Of a stretch of DNA of 64,000 nucleotides, positions 46,428-55,000 are shown one piece after another. The DNA lies in the NCBI GenBank assembly GCA_020636075.1, contig JACJYO010000002.1:1-64000 (forward strand). Direction: 5' to 3'. The notes under the pieces are model-generated. The model ran no database searches, was not told the DNA's origin, and was given only the letters and a program-made list of their open reading frames with translations. Origin of the DNA: Lewinellaceae bacterium (GTDB lineage: Bacteria; Bacteroidota; Bacteroidia; Chitinophagales; Saprospiraceae). The position numbers were made by a program, and so were the translations under genes. The first letter of the stretch is position 1, and every line of letters starts with the position of its first letter.

Positions 46428-47165
46428 ATGAAAAAGTCCATCATCATTGCTTTGTTTAGTTTTAGCCTGGTTCAATATACCGTTGCACAGGTAGCCATTG
46501 GTTTTAAAACAGGCGTCAACTTCGCCTCAGTACACACAACGGACCTGATTGATCAGGCTGCACCAGATTTTAATTTCACACCGGGCTGGAATGCCGGCTT
46601 GGTCACCGAAATTAATTTCGGTGATTACTTCGCGCTCCAACCAGAGGTAAATTGGGTGCAAAAAGGCTTTACCTGGAACGAGCCTGTCGGCATCCCGATC
46701 GGAAATATTGAAATCCCCTTTGGTGTAGTCGCCACCTTCCGCACCAATTACCTTGAAGTACCGCTTCTGGCTAAACTAAAACTGGGTAACGAACGAGTCC
46801 AGGGTTATGTGGCTGCAGGGCCGTCCTTCGGTTATGCCATGAACGCGAAAATCATCACACGCCCGCGGTTATTTTTTGAATTTGACCCAATTAAAACAAA
46901 TGTCAACCTGGATAATCTGAATTATCAACGTTTCGATGTTTCAGCAACGGGCGGTCTGGGTATTCAGGTCAATTTCAACGGCGCCAGTATTTTTGCCGAT
47001 GCCCGTTATACCCATGGCTTTACGGAGCTGTATGATTTCCCGGTAGTGAATGAAAAAATCAAAAACCAGGGAATAGCGCTGAGTGCCGGAGTGCTGTTCA
47101 ACTTGCAATCTGCTGCACCTAAAGCAAAACGCCCAGGGACCAGCCGCCCGACCATGCGCCGTTAA
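46428..47165 (+). CDS. Porin-family outer-membrane beta-barrel protein
   Basis: 245 residues with a signal peptide (KKSIIIALFSFSLVQYTVAQ). The mature part is the PorT/OMP_b-brl_2 type barrel: VAIGFKTGVNFASVHTTD, FALQPEVNWVQKGF, YLEVPLLAKLKLGN and VQGYVAAGPSFGYAMN, with a last strand GIALSAGVLFNL. A basic, Pro-rich tail (PKAKRPGTSRPTMRR) extends past the barrel, which is unusual for an outer-membrane barrel. It is a monocistronic gene divergent from gyrA and followed by a terminator-like hairpin. The function is not known beyond membrane location. Confidence 0.85.
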   Translation: MKKSIIIALFSFSLVQYTVAQVAIGFKTGVNFASVHTTDLIDQAAPDFNFTPGWNAGLVTEINFGDYFALQPEVNWVQKGFTWNEPVGIPIGNIEIPFGVVATFRTNYLEVPLLAKLKLGNERVQGYVAAGPSFGYAMNAKIITRPRLFFEFDPIKTNVNLDNLNYQRFDVSATGGLGIQVNFNGASIFADARYTHGFTELYDFPVVNEKIKNQGIALSAGVLFNLQSAAPKAKRPGTSRPTMRR

Positions 47166-47216
47166 ACTTGCTTTTTTTGCAAACAAAATACTCCATCCGA
47201 AGTTGCTATCTTGTCC

Positions 47217-47249
47217 GGGGAGGTGGGTTCTACAACCTGCCTCCCTTTT
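47217..47249 (+). terminator. Terminator-like hairpin after the porin gene
   Basis: GGGAGGTGGGTT pairs with AACCTGCCTCCC (two mismatched positions) around a 4-nt loop and is followed by TTTTG. It lies 52 nt past the porin stop. Confidence 0.5.
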
Positions 47250-47282
47250 GTTTAAGCGAATATTGAAGTTGTACAAAACACC

Positions 47283-48962
47283 ATGGTTTACAAAATATGC
47301 GCATTCCTATTACTGGCTAGTCTCAGCACGGCTGTTTCTGCCCAGAAATCAACACCATCAAAATGGTGGGTTAATTTTTCAGATAAAGCCAACTCACCAT
47401 TTTGTACATGCCGACCGGCCGAATTCCTGTCTGCCCGGGCGCTGGATCGCCGTGCCAGGGCCGGTATTTCCGTGGTAGAAAGTGACCTGCCGGTAAATCC
47501 TGCCTATATAAAAGCGCTGGTTGTAAGCGGTGTGCGGATTCACAGTACTTCAAAGTGGCTAAATTCTGCAACTATAATTGCTGACTCAGCCAGTGCTATG
47601 GCGTTAGTTCAGTTGCCTTTTGTGGAACAGGTGCAATATCTGGGACCGGATATAAAAGTCAAAAACCCGCCAAATAAACTCCCTTCAAAACGCCCTGGAA
47701 TTTCGGCTATCCCCAAGTTGGGGGAAGGGCAGAGTGTATTCGGTTATGCCTCATTACAAAATAGCTTACTCGGTGTGCCTTTTGTGCACGCGACCGGCGA
47801 CCGGGGGGCAGGAATATGGATTGCAGTTATGGATGGCGGGTTTACGAGTGCTGATGTTTTACCTTTTTTTGATAGTGTTGCATTGCAAGGCCGGCTTTAC
47901 CAAGGTTGGGATTTTGTGGAACGGGATGGCGCTGTTTATGAAAGCGCATCGCACGGCACTTCCGTACTTTCAGTTATGGCCTCGGACCTGCCCGGCTATT
48001 TTGTTGGCACTGCCCCGGAGGCCACTTATTTTTTATTGAAAACAGAAGATACAGGAGGCGAATTTCCAGTGGAAGAGACCAATTGGATTGCAGGGGCAGA
48101 ATGGGCCGATAGTATCGGGGTGGATTTGATCAATGCCTCGCTTGGGTATACCGTTTTTAACGACACTACTTTGAGTCATACGTTCGCCGATCTTGATGGC
48201 CATAGTAGTTTAGGTTCAAGAGGCGCTGCTATTGCTGCATCCAAGGGTATGTTGATTCTGAATAGCGCCGGAAATTCAGGCGAAGACAGTTGGAAATACT
48301 TGGGTGTACCTGCGGATGCACCCGGTGTGATTGCTGTAGGGGCTGTGCAACACGATGGAAGCCGGGCTGGTTTCAGCTCAATTGGTCCCTCAGCAGATGG
48401 CCGTATTAAACCAGACTTGATGGCCCCTGGCGAAATGGTCGTAGTTGCCGGTAGCTCAGGTACGGAGTTAGGGTTGTCGAATGGCACTTCTTTGGCCGCG
48501 CCAATGCTTACGGGCGCCTTAGCTAGTTTATGGAGTGGTTATCCCCAAAAAACAGCAGACGAAATATTAACTGCGGTAACCCAGTATGCTGATCAAGCCT
48601 CCCAACCGGATAACCTGCGCGGGTACGGGTTGCCCGATTTGGCACTTTCCTGGCTGGCTTTGGGCGGTTATTTAGTGCCAAATTCACCTAATGATGCCCG
48701 GAATGGTTTTTTTGCCTTTGACCGGGAAGGCGGCACATTTCGATTTGTGCTTTTGCCCGGAGTGGTGACCGATCAGCCGCAGTCTGTTGAGCTGCGCGAC
48801 CTGCTCGGGAACCCAATTCGGCGCGGGACGGTTCATTGGAAACCCGGCTTGTTGTCAACGCTTACATTCTCAGGCATGCAGGATTTGCCGCCTGGTTTTT
48901 ATCACGTTGTTTTGCATACCGATATGGGGAAACGGCATTTGGCCGGCCTGGTCTGGCCGTAA
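47283..48962 (+). CDS. Secreted subtilisin-like serine protease (S8)
   Basis: 559 residues with a signal peptide (YKICAFLLLASLSTAVSAQ), a propeptide-like region (30-130) and an S8 catalytic domain: Asp184 in AVMDGGF, His224 in SHGTSV, oxyanion Asn331 in NSAGNSG and Ser403 in NGTSLAAPM. The C-terminal 90 residues (ELRDLLGNPIRRGTVHWKPG to HLAGLVWP) look like a short or atypical T9SS sorting domain. It would degrade proteins outside the cell. The TAA stop is at 48960-48962, where an inverted repeat begins. It converges with pgk. Confidence 0.9.
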   Translation: MVYKICAFLLLASLSTAVSAQKSTPSKWWVNFSDKANSPFCTCRPAEFLSARALDRRARAGISVVESDLPVNPAYIKALVVSGVRIHSTSKWLNSATIIADSASAMALVQLPFVEQVQYLGPDIKVKNPPNKLPSKRPGISAIPKLGEGQSVFGYASLQNSLLGVPFVHATGDRGAGIWIAVMDGGFTSADVLPFFDSVALQGRLYQGWDFVERDGAVYESASHGTSVLSVMASDLPGYFVGTAPEATYFLLKTEDTGGEFPVEETNWIAGAEWADSIGVDLINASLGYTVFNDTTLSHTFADLDGHSSLGSRGAAIAASKGMLILNSAGNSGEDSWKYLGVPADAPGVIAVGAVQHDGSRAGFSSIGPSADGRIKPDLMAPGEMVVVAGSSGTELGLSNGTSLAAPMLTGALASLWSGYPQKTADEILTAVTQYADQASQPDNLRGYGLPDLALSWLALGGYLVPNSPNDARNGFFAFDREGGTFRFVLLPGVVTDQPQSVELRDLLGNPIRRGTVHWKPGLLSTLTFSGMQDLPPGFYHVVLHTDMGKRHLAGLVWP

Positions 48963-49016
48963 CGCCGACTGTTAGTCGGCGTAGACAGAAATTTCGCCGA
49001 CTAACAGTCGGCGTTA
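48960..49016. repeat. Perfect 22-bp inverted repeat that contains the stop codons of both convergent genes
   Basis: Arms 48960-48981 and 48995-49016 are exact reverse complements around a 13-nt spacer (TAGACAGAAATTT). Each arm is itself a hairpin, CGCCGACT-GTT-AGTCGGCG. The outermost TAA of one arm is the subtilase stop and the TAA of the other arm (minus strand, 49014-49016) is the pgk stop. It may serve as a bidirectional terminator. The GTCGGCG core also occurs in the palindrome at 26763. Confidence 0.8.
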
Positions 49017-50210
49017 CATTGCCTTGATCCCAGGTAATTCCTTTCCCTCCAGATATTCCAACATGGCGCCACCGCCTGTGGAAACGAAGCTCACTTTTTT
49101 AGCCAGTTTCAGTTGCGTGACAGCCGCTACGGAGTCGCCGCCGCCAACCATTGAAAAAGCACCTTTCGTGGTTGCACGCGCTACAGACCGCGCCACATAT
49201 TTTGTGCCTTCGGCAAATGCGGGCATTTCAAAAACTCCCATCGGTCCGTTCCAGATAATAGTTTTGCTTTGCCGGATGGTGCGCCCATAAGTTTTTGCAG
49301 CGGACGGACCAATATCGAGTCCCATCCAGCCATCGGGAATCTGGTTGCTGGGAAAAACCTGAACAGCAGCGTCGGCAGCAAATTTATCGCCGCATACCGA
49401 ATCGCGTGGCAATAACACTTTAACGCCTGCTGCTTTAGCATTTTTCAAAAATTCTTTTGCCGCTTTCACTTTATCCGCCTCAACGAGGGAATTACCTATG
49501 GCACCTTTTTTAGCCAACATAAACGTATAGGCCATGGCTCCACCGATGATGATATTATCGGCAAAATGGAGGAACCGTTCCAGCAAGACGATTTTGTCAC
49601 TCACCTTGGCGCCGCCGACAATGCAGGTTACCGGTTTTTCCGGGTTTTTCATTACGCGATTGGCATTTTCAATTTCGCGCTCCATCAATAGCCCGAAACA
49701 TTTGTGCGCAGCATCAAAATAGTTTGCGACAATCGTTGTGCTGGCATGTGCCCGGTGTGCGGTCCCGAAGGCGTCATTTACGTAGACATCCCCAAGTGCA
49801 GCCAGTTTTTGAGCAAAGGTTGCATCACCTTTTTCCTCCTCGGGATAAAACCGGGTATTTTCCAAAAGAAGCACCTCGCCGGGTTTGAGTGCAGCTGCTT
49901 TTTTCGTGGCGGTTTTGCCAACGCAATCGTCGGCAAAATGCACGCGGGCTTTCAATTTGCGGCGCAAGTGTTGAACCAGATGATTCAGCGTAAATTTCTC
50001 CCGGTTAATCGTCCCGTCTTCTTTAAGTTTTTGCAATGGACGACCCATGTGCGACATCAGAATGGCAGAGCCGCCTTCATCCAATATCTGGCGGATGGTT
50101 GGAAGCGCTTCCCGGATGCGGGTGTCATCCGTAATTTTATAATTAGCATCAAGGGGGACGTTGAAGTCTACCCGAACGAGTGCTTTTTTGTTTTTAAAAT
50201 TGATTTTCAT
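49014..50210 (-). CDS. pgk: Phosphoglycerate kinase
   Basis: 398 residues. It transfers phosphate between 1,3-bisphosphoglycerate and ADP in glycolysis/gluconeogenesis. Family signatures are clear: KKALVRVDFNVPLDANYKIT, ILMSHMGRP, LLLENTRFYPEE, VNDAFGTAHRAHAS, CIVGGAKVSDK, TIIWNGPMGVFE, MVGGGDSVAAV and FVSTGGGAMLEYLEGKELPG. ATG 50210 gives the standard length; a GTG at 50234 would add eight residues. It lies 107 nt downstream of gap in the same direction, the common gap-pgk pairing. Its stop codon is inside the inverted repeat shared with the subtilase gene. Confidence 0.97.
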   Translation of the reverse strand: MKINFKNKKALVRVDFNVPLDANYKITDDTRIREALPTIRQILDEGGSAILMSHMGRPLQKLKEDGTINREKFTLNHLVQHLRRKLKARVHFADDCVGKTATKKAAALKPGEVLLLENTRFYPEEEKGDATFAQKLAALGDVYVNDAFGTAHRAHASTTIVANYFDAAHKCFGLLMEREIENANRVMKNPEKPVTCIVGGAKVSDKIVLLERFLHFADNIIIGGAMAYTFMLAKKGAIGNSLVEADKVKAAKEFLKNAKAAGVKVLLPRDSVCGDKFAADAAVQVFPSNQIPDGWMGLDIGPSAAKTYGRTIRQSKTIIWNGPMGVFEMPAFAEGTKYVARSVARATTKGAFSMVGGGDSVAAVTQLKLAKKVSFVSTGGGAMLEYLEGKELPGIKAM

Positions 50211-50317
50211 ATCCGTTTGTGGTTCGTTTTTCACTCAAAAAAACTTGGACCTCCGTGTGTAAATCAGGGAAGTCCAAGTATTGTATTTCCAATGTATTAT
50301 CGGTTTTAAAAACAAAA

Positions 50318-51310
50318 TTAAATCATCGCAGCAAGGTCGGCCAAGCGCGCTGAATAGCCAGCTTCGTTATCGTACCAGCCAACGATCCGGCAGGTGTTTC
50401 CATTAACCTGGGTAAGGCCGGCGTCAAAAATGCAGGAGTGCTTGTTGCGCACGATATCGCCACTGACAATCGGGTCTTCAGTATATTGGAGAATACCTTT
50501 CAGTTTGGTCTCGGCTGTGGTGCGGAACACTTGGTTGATCTCTTCAACCGTTGCTGTTTTTTTAATAGTTGCAACAACATCGGTAATGGAGCCGGTAGCC
50601 ACCGGTACCCGCATTGAGTGGGCAGCAATTTTGCCTTTCAGGTGCGGGGCCACCAGAACAACTGCCTTAGCAGCGCCAGTGCTCGTAGGCACGATATTTT
50701 GAGCTGCTGCACGGGCCCGACGCAAATCGCGGTGCGGACCATCCTGGATATTTTGATCCGATGTATAGGCATGAATGGTGTTCATAAAAAACTGCTCTAC
50801 ACCAAATGCTTTGTCAAGAGTCATAATCAAGGGTACCAAGCAGTTTGTCGTGCACGAAGCGTTCGAAAGGATGGTGTCCGTTTTCTTGATCTTGTCATGG
50901 TTAGCGCCGATCACGAAGGTTGGTACATCATCAGCCTTGGGAGGGGCTGATAAAATAACGCGTTTGGCGCCTGCCTGCAGGTGGAGTTCGGCTTTGTCAC
51001 GAGCCAGGAAAATCCCGGTGCATTCCAACACTACATCAACCTTAAGTTCTTTCCAGGGACATTCAGCCGGGTTGCGGATGGCTGAGCCAAGAATCTGTTT
51101 GCCATTTACATATAAATATTCGTCGTCAGCGGTTACACCGCCTTCAAACTGGCCATGCATTGTATCGTATTTCAATAAATGCGCCAGGGTTTGATTATCG
51201 GTTAGGTCATTAATGGCAACTACCTCAACATTTTTATTTTTAATTAAATTGCGAAAAGTGAGGCGGCCAATTCGGCCAAAGCCGTTAATAGCAATACGTT
51301 TTTTTGCCAT
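50318..51310 (-). CDS. gap: Glyceraldehyde-3-phosphate dehydrogenase, type I
   Basis: 330 residues. Rossmann start RIAINGFGRIGRLTFRN, NAD-preferring loop AINDLTD, catalytic Cys153 in SNASCTTNCLVP and the partner His in MNTIHAYTSDQ. It performs NAD-dependent oxidation and phosphorylation of glyceraldehyde 3-phosphate. ATG 51310 (AKKRIAING) is the family start; the longer frame from 51343 would place the start inside the leader. A consensus promoter lies at 51378-51412. It is followed by pgk. Confidence 0.97.
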   Translation of the reverse strand: MAKKRIAINGFGRIGRLTFRNLIKNKNVEVVAINDLTDNQTLAHLLKYDTMHGQFEGGVTADDEYLYVNGKQILGSAIRNPAECPWKELKVDVVLECTGIFLARDKAELHLQAGAKRVILSAPPKADDVPTFVIGANHDKIKKTDTILSNASCTTNCLVPLIMTLDKAFGVEQFFMNTIHAYTSDQNIQDGPHRDLRRARAAAQNIVPTSTGAAKAVVLVAPHLKGKIAAHSMRVPVATGSITDVVATIKKTATVEEINQVFRTTAETKLKGILQYTEDPIVSGDIVRNKHSCIFDAGLTQVNGNTCRIVGWYDNEAGYSARLADLAAMI

Positions 51311-51377
51311 GTGGATATATTGTTTGGTAACGGATGCGAACAATGGTTTGAGAACAGGGAGTATTCAAATTATGTCG

Positions 51378-51412
51378 CAAAAGTAGGCTTTTTGACGTAA
51401 AAACGATACAAA
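51378..51412 (-). promoter_or_regulatory. Bacteroidota-type promoter of gap-pgk
   Basis: Minus strand TTTG (51409-51412), 23-nt spacer, TACTTTTG (51378-51385), the same pair and spacing as the susC promoter. The leader to ATG 51310 would be about 60 nt. Confidence 0.65.
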
Positions 51413-51440
51413 AACGCTTTAGTGTTATTTTTACAAAAAG

Positions 51441-51857
51441 CTATTTTTTGGGCAACACTGTTCCGGTCATGGAGAGCCCCGTTCCGTGTTCCGGGTCAAA
51501 GTTGGTGGTCACGGCAATGATCTTATAAAATTCGCCTTCCTTGAGAGCGTCGTAGGTAATTCGGATGCTGCCGGATTTGCCGGGAGGAATGGGTTCCTTG
51601 CTCCAGTCAACGACAGTGCAATGGCAACCGCTTTTGACCTCGAGGATTACCAAATTGTCCGTGCTGACATTTTTTACTTCAAAGTTTTCCTCATGTGGTA
51701 TACCAAATGGAATAGTGCCAGTCCTGATTTGCATCGGCTTCCATTCCACCTTCCCGGAATTTTGCGTGGGATCGCCAATTTTCATTTCCTGGGCATAGAG
51801 ATGACCGGCATGGACCAATAGAATTAAAAAGGGTAAGGCGAGCAGTGATTTCATCAT
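51441..51857 (-). CDS. DUF1573 periplasmic protein
   Basis: 138 residues with a signal peptide (SLLALPFLILLVHAGHLYAQ) and one DUF1573 (ASH/HYDIN-like immunoglobulin) domain: FGIPHEENFEVKNVSTDNLV, SGCHCTVVDWSKEPIPPGKS and GSIRITYDALKEGEFYKII. The CxC (GCHC) is conserved in this family. DUF1573 proteins are very common in Bacteroidota but lack an assigned biochemical role. ATG 51857 was chosen because the TTG at 51875 falls inside a -7 promoter element (TACCTTTG). It stands alone. Confidence 0.85.
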   Translation of the reverse strand: MMKSLLALPFLILLVHAGHLYAQEMKIGDPTQNSGKVEWKPMQIRTGTIPFGIPHEENFEVKNVSTDNLVILEVKSGCHCTVVDWSKEPIPPGKSGSIRITYDALKEGEFYKIIAVTTNFDPEHGTGLSMTGTVLPKK

Positions 51858-51872
51858 CAAAAATTTAGTGGT

Positions 51873-51880
51873 CAAAGGTA
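51873..51880 (-). promoter_or_regulatory. -7 promoter element of the DUF1573 gene
   Basis: TACCTTTG on the minus strand, 15 nt before the ATG at 51857. No convincing -33 TTTG at the usual distance. Implies a very short leader. Confidence 0.4.
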
Positions 51881-51992
51881 TTCTCCCATTTCGGAACCTG
51901 ATGAGCGGAAAATCCGGTTTTCAAATTATTAACGTTTAAATAAAACGAGGGTGTCTCATAAGTCCCCACACGCGCAGGTAGTTCCTAATTTA

Positions 51993-52017
51993 CACCACGA
52001 GACACGGAGACCACGGC
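51993..52017. repeat. Short dispersed-repeat-like sequence
   Basis: CACCACGAGACACGGAGACC-type sequence in the 182-nt gap between the PKD protease and DUF1573 genes. Strings built from ACACGGAGACC are seen dispersed in many environmental genomes, but only one copy is in this window, so the call rests on recollection. Confidence 0.25.
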
Positions 52018-52039
52018 AGATTTATCTCATTGAGGTGGG

Positions 52040-55000
52040 TTATCGCTGAATCGCAACTTTTGCCTGAATTGCATTGCCACCTGAACGTATGGTTAAGGTA
52101 TACATTCCGGCAGGTTGGTTGCTGTAATCAAAATTGCGACTTAAGGCTCCGTTATTAAATTCAGCAGTTTGCCGGTCAACCAATTGGCCGATAGCGTTGT
52201 GCAATACAAATTCAATTTCACGTTGTGCGCTTCCAGCCATTTCTACAGTAAACCGCCCTGAGTTAGGGTTCGGATAGAGCCTGAACACGTCAAGCCAGGC
52301 CACCTCTCCGGTAGCGGAAACAAGTACCACCATTTGTTGCAGTGTGCTTGCACCGCAGTTGTTTATTACCGTCAACTCTACAGTATATGTGCCAGGGGCA
52401 GTATAAGCATGCGCCGGGTTTTGCTCAGTACTGGTGTTGCCGTCGCCAAACTTCCACGAATACATGTCGCCGTTCAGCGAGGAATTGCTGAATTGAACCA
52501 TCAACTGGTCAGCAACGAATGTAAAGTCCGCTTTGGGCAGGTCTAAAACGGTAATATAATTCATTACCATACTCGTATTGGTACCAAACAAATTAGAAGC
52601 CTCAAGCACAACAGAATACGTGCCGGGCGCATCGTAAGTCACCGTTGGGTTTTGTTCCGTCGAACTGGAAGGATTGCCTCCTTCGAATGTCCAAAGCCAG
52701 GCCGTGGGGTTTCCGGCCGATTGATCTTCAAACTGAACGGTGAATGGAGCACAACCTGTTTGCTCACTTGTCGTAAACGATGGGATAGGCGCTGAACCTA
52801 CGATCGATACACCTTGGGTATCCGTCGTTATTCCGCACTCGTTTTCTGCAATAAGTATTACTGTATAGTCCCCGGTGGAGGCATAGGTATGCGTTGGATT
52901 GGCCACGGTGCTGGAATCACCATCTCCGAATGTCCACAAATAGGTGCTGGCATTGCTGGAATTATTGGTCAGCACAACTGAAAGGCCCGCTGTTTGCGAG
53001 GTAAATTCAACTTTTGGCGGTCCCAAAACAGTAACTGTACTGGTAGTAGTACTGCTACCTGCCGAGTTGGTGGCAACCAAAGTAATGGTGTAAATGCCTG
53101 GTTGGTTGAAAACCACTACCGGATCGCCTTCCATTGAAGTAGCTGGATCTCCTCCCTCAAACGTCCAGGAATAGCTGGTTGCATTGGCACTGGAGGCGTT
53201 GGCAAACTGTACCTCCAGTGGTGCACAGCCTTCTGTCACATCAGCCGAAAATCCGGCGGTAGGCGGCGTTACGATAGTCACTGTTTCTGTGTACGTGCTT
53301 GTGCCGCACGGATTTGTGGCAGTTAGTGTGACCATATAAGTGCCGTCGGTCGAATATGTATGGGTGGGGTTCTGTTCGGCGCTGCTGTTGCTATCGCCAA
53401 AATCCCAATTGTAGGTTGTGCTATTCGTCGAGCTATTAGTAAAACTGACGGTTGCGCCATTTACCGAGGCCGTAAATCCGGCGGCAGGTCCACTATTTAC
53501 CGTTACGATATTGGTTTGTGTAGACGTGTTGCTGCCTGCGGTATTGCTGGCTATGAGTGTGACGGTATAGGTTCCAGGTGTGTTATACACTACTGTAGGA
53601 TTTTCCTCCGCGCTGGACGTCGGTGTGCCACCCGGGAAAGACCAGTTAAATGTAGTTGCATTCGCTGAAGAGCCATTGGTAAACTCAACCGTCAGGGGGC
53701 CGCATCCACTGCCTGGCGATGCTGTGAAACCTGCCGTAGGCGGCGTCACGATTGTAATTGTTTCGGTGAAGGTGCTTGTGCCACAAGGATTGGTTGCCGT
53801 TAAGGTTACAGTATAAACACCGTCTTCGTTATAGCTATGTGTGGGGTTGGGTAACGAGCTGTTCGACATGTCGCCAAAGTCCCAGGCAAACGAAGTACTA
53901 TTTACCGAAGTATTGGTGAAATTAACCAAAGCGCCATTTACTGCACTGGTAAATCCTGCAGTTGGCCCGGCATTCACCGTAACATAATTGGTCTGTGTAG
54001 CGGTATTACTGCCAGCAGCGTTACTTACCGTCAAGGTTACAGTGTATGTACCCGGGGTATTGTAAACGACTACCGGATTTTCCACTGTACTGGACGTTGG
54101 GGAGCCACCGGGGAAAGACCAGTTGAACGATGTGGCATTATCCGAGGAGGTGTTGGCAAATGTAACCGTCAGTGGTCCGCAACCACTGGTTGGTGTTGCT
54201 GAAAAACCGGCCGTTGGCGGCGTGAGAATCGTGATGGTTTGGGTAAATGTACTCGTTCCGCATGCATTCGTTGCAGTCAAAACAACCGTATAAATACCAT
54301 CTTCGTCGTAGCTATGCGTGGGGTTGGCCTGGTTGCTAGTGGACATGTCGCCAAAATCCCAATTGTACGACGTACTGTTGGCTGACGTATTGGTAAAACT
54401 TGCTGTCAGGCCGTTTATCGAGCTTGAAAATCCGGCGGTCGGCCCCGGATTTACTGTGATATAATTTGTTTGCGTAGCGGTATTACTGCCCGCTGCATTG
54501 CTTACCACCAGCGTTACCGTGTACATGCCCGCGGTATTGTAAACAACCACTGGGTTTTCCAAGGTGCTGGAAGTTGGCGAACCTCCCGGGAAGGACCAGT
54601 TGTATGATGCGGCATTATCCGAAGAGGTGTTGGCAAATGTAACCGTCAGGGGGCCGCAGCCACTGGTTGGCGTTGCTGTGAAACCCGCTGTTGGGGGTGT
54701 CACAATGGTTACACTTTGCGAAGTTGTATCTGCCCCGCAGGCATTTGTTGCAATCAGGACAACGGTGTAAGTTCCATCTTCATCGTAAACATGCAACGGG
54801 TTCGATTGTGTACTGGTGTTGCCATCACCAAAATTCCAGCTATAGGAAGTTGCTCCGCCAGATGTGCCGTTATTGAATTGTACCGTATCGAGGCTAATCG
54901 TTGTCGTAAAACCTGCGGCCGGCACACCGTTTACGGTGATGAAATTCGTTTGCGTAGCGGTATTGGAACCTCCGGCATTTGTTGCCGTCAGGCTGACGGT

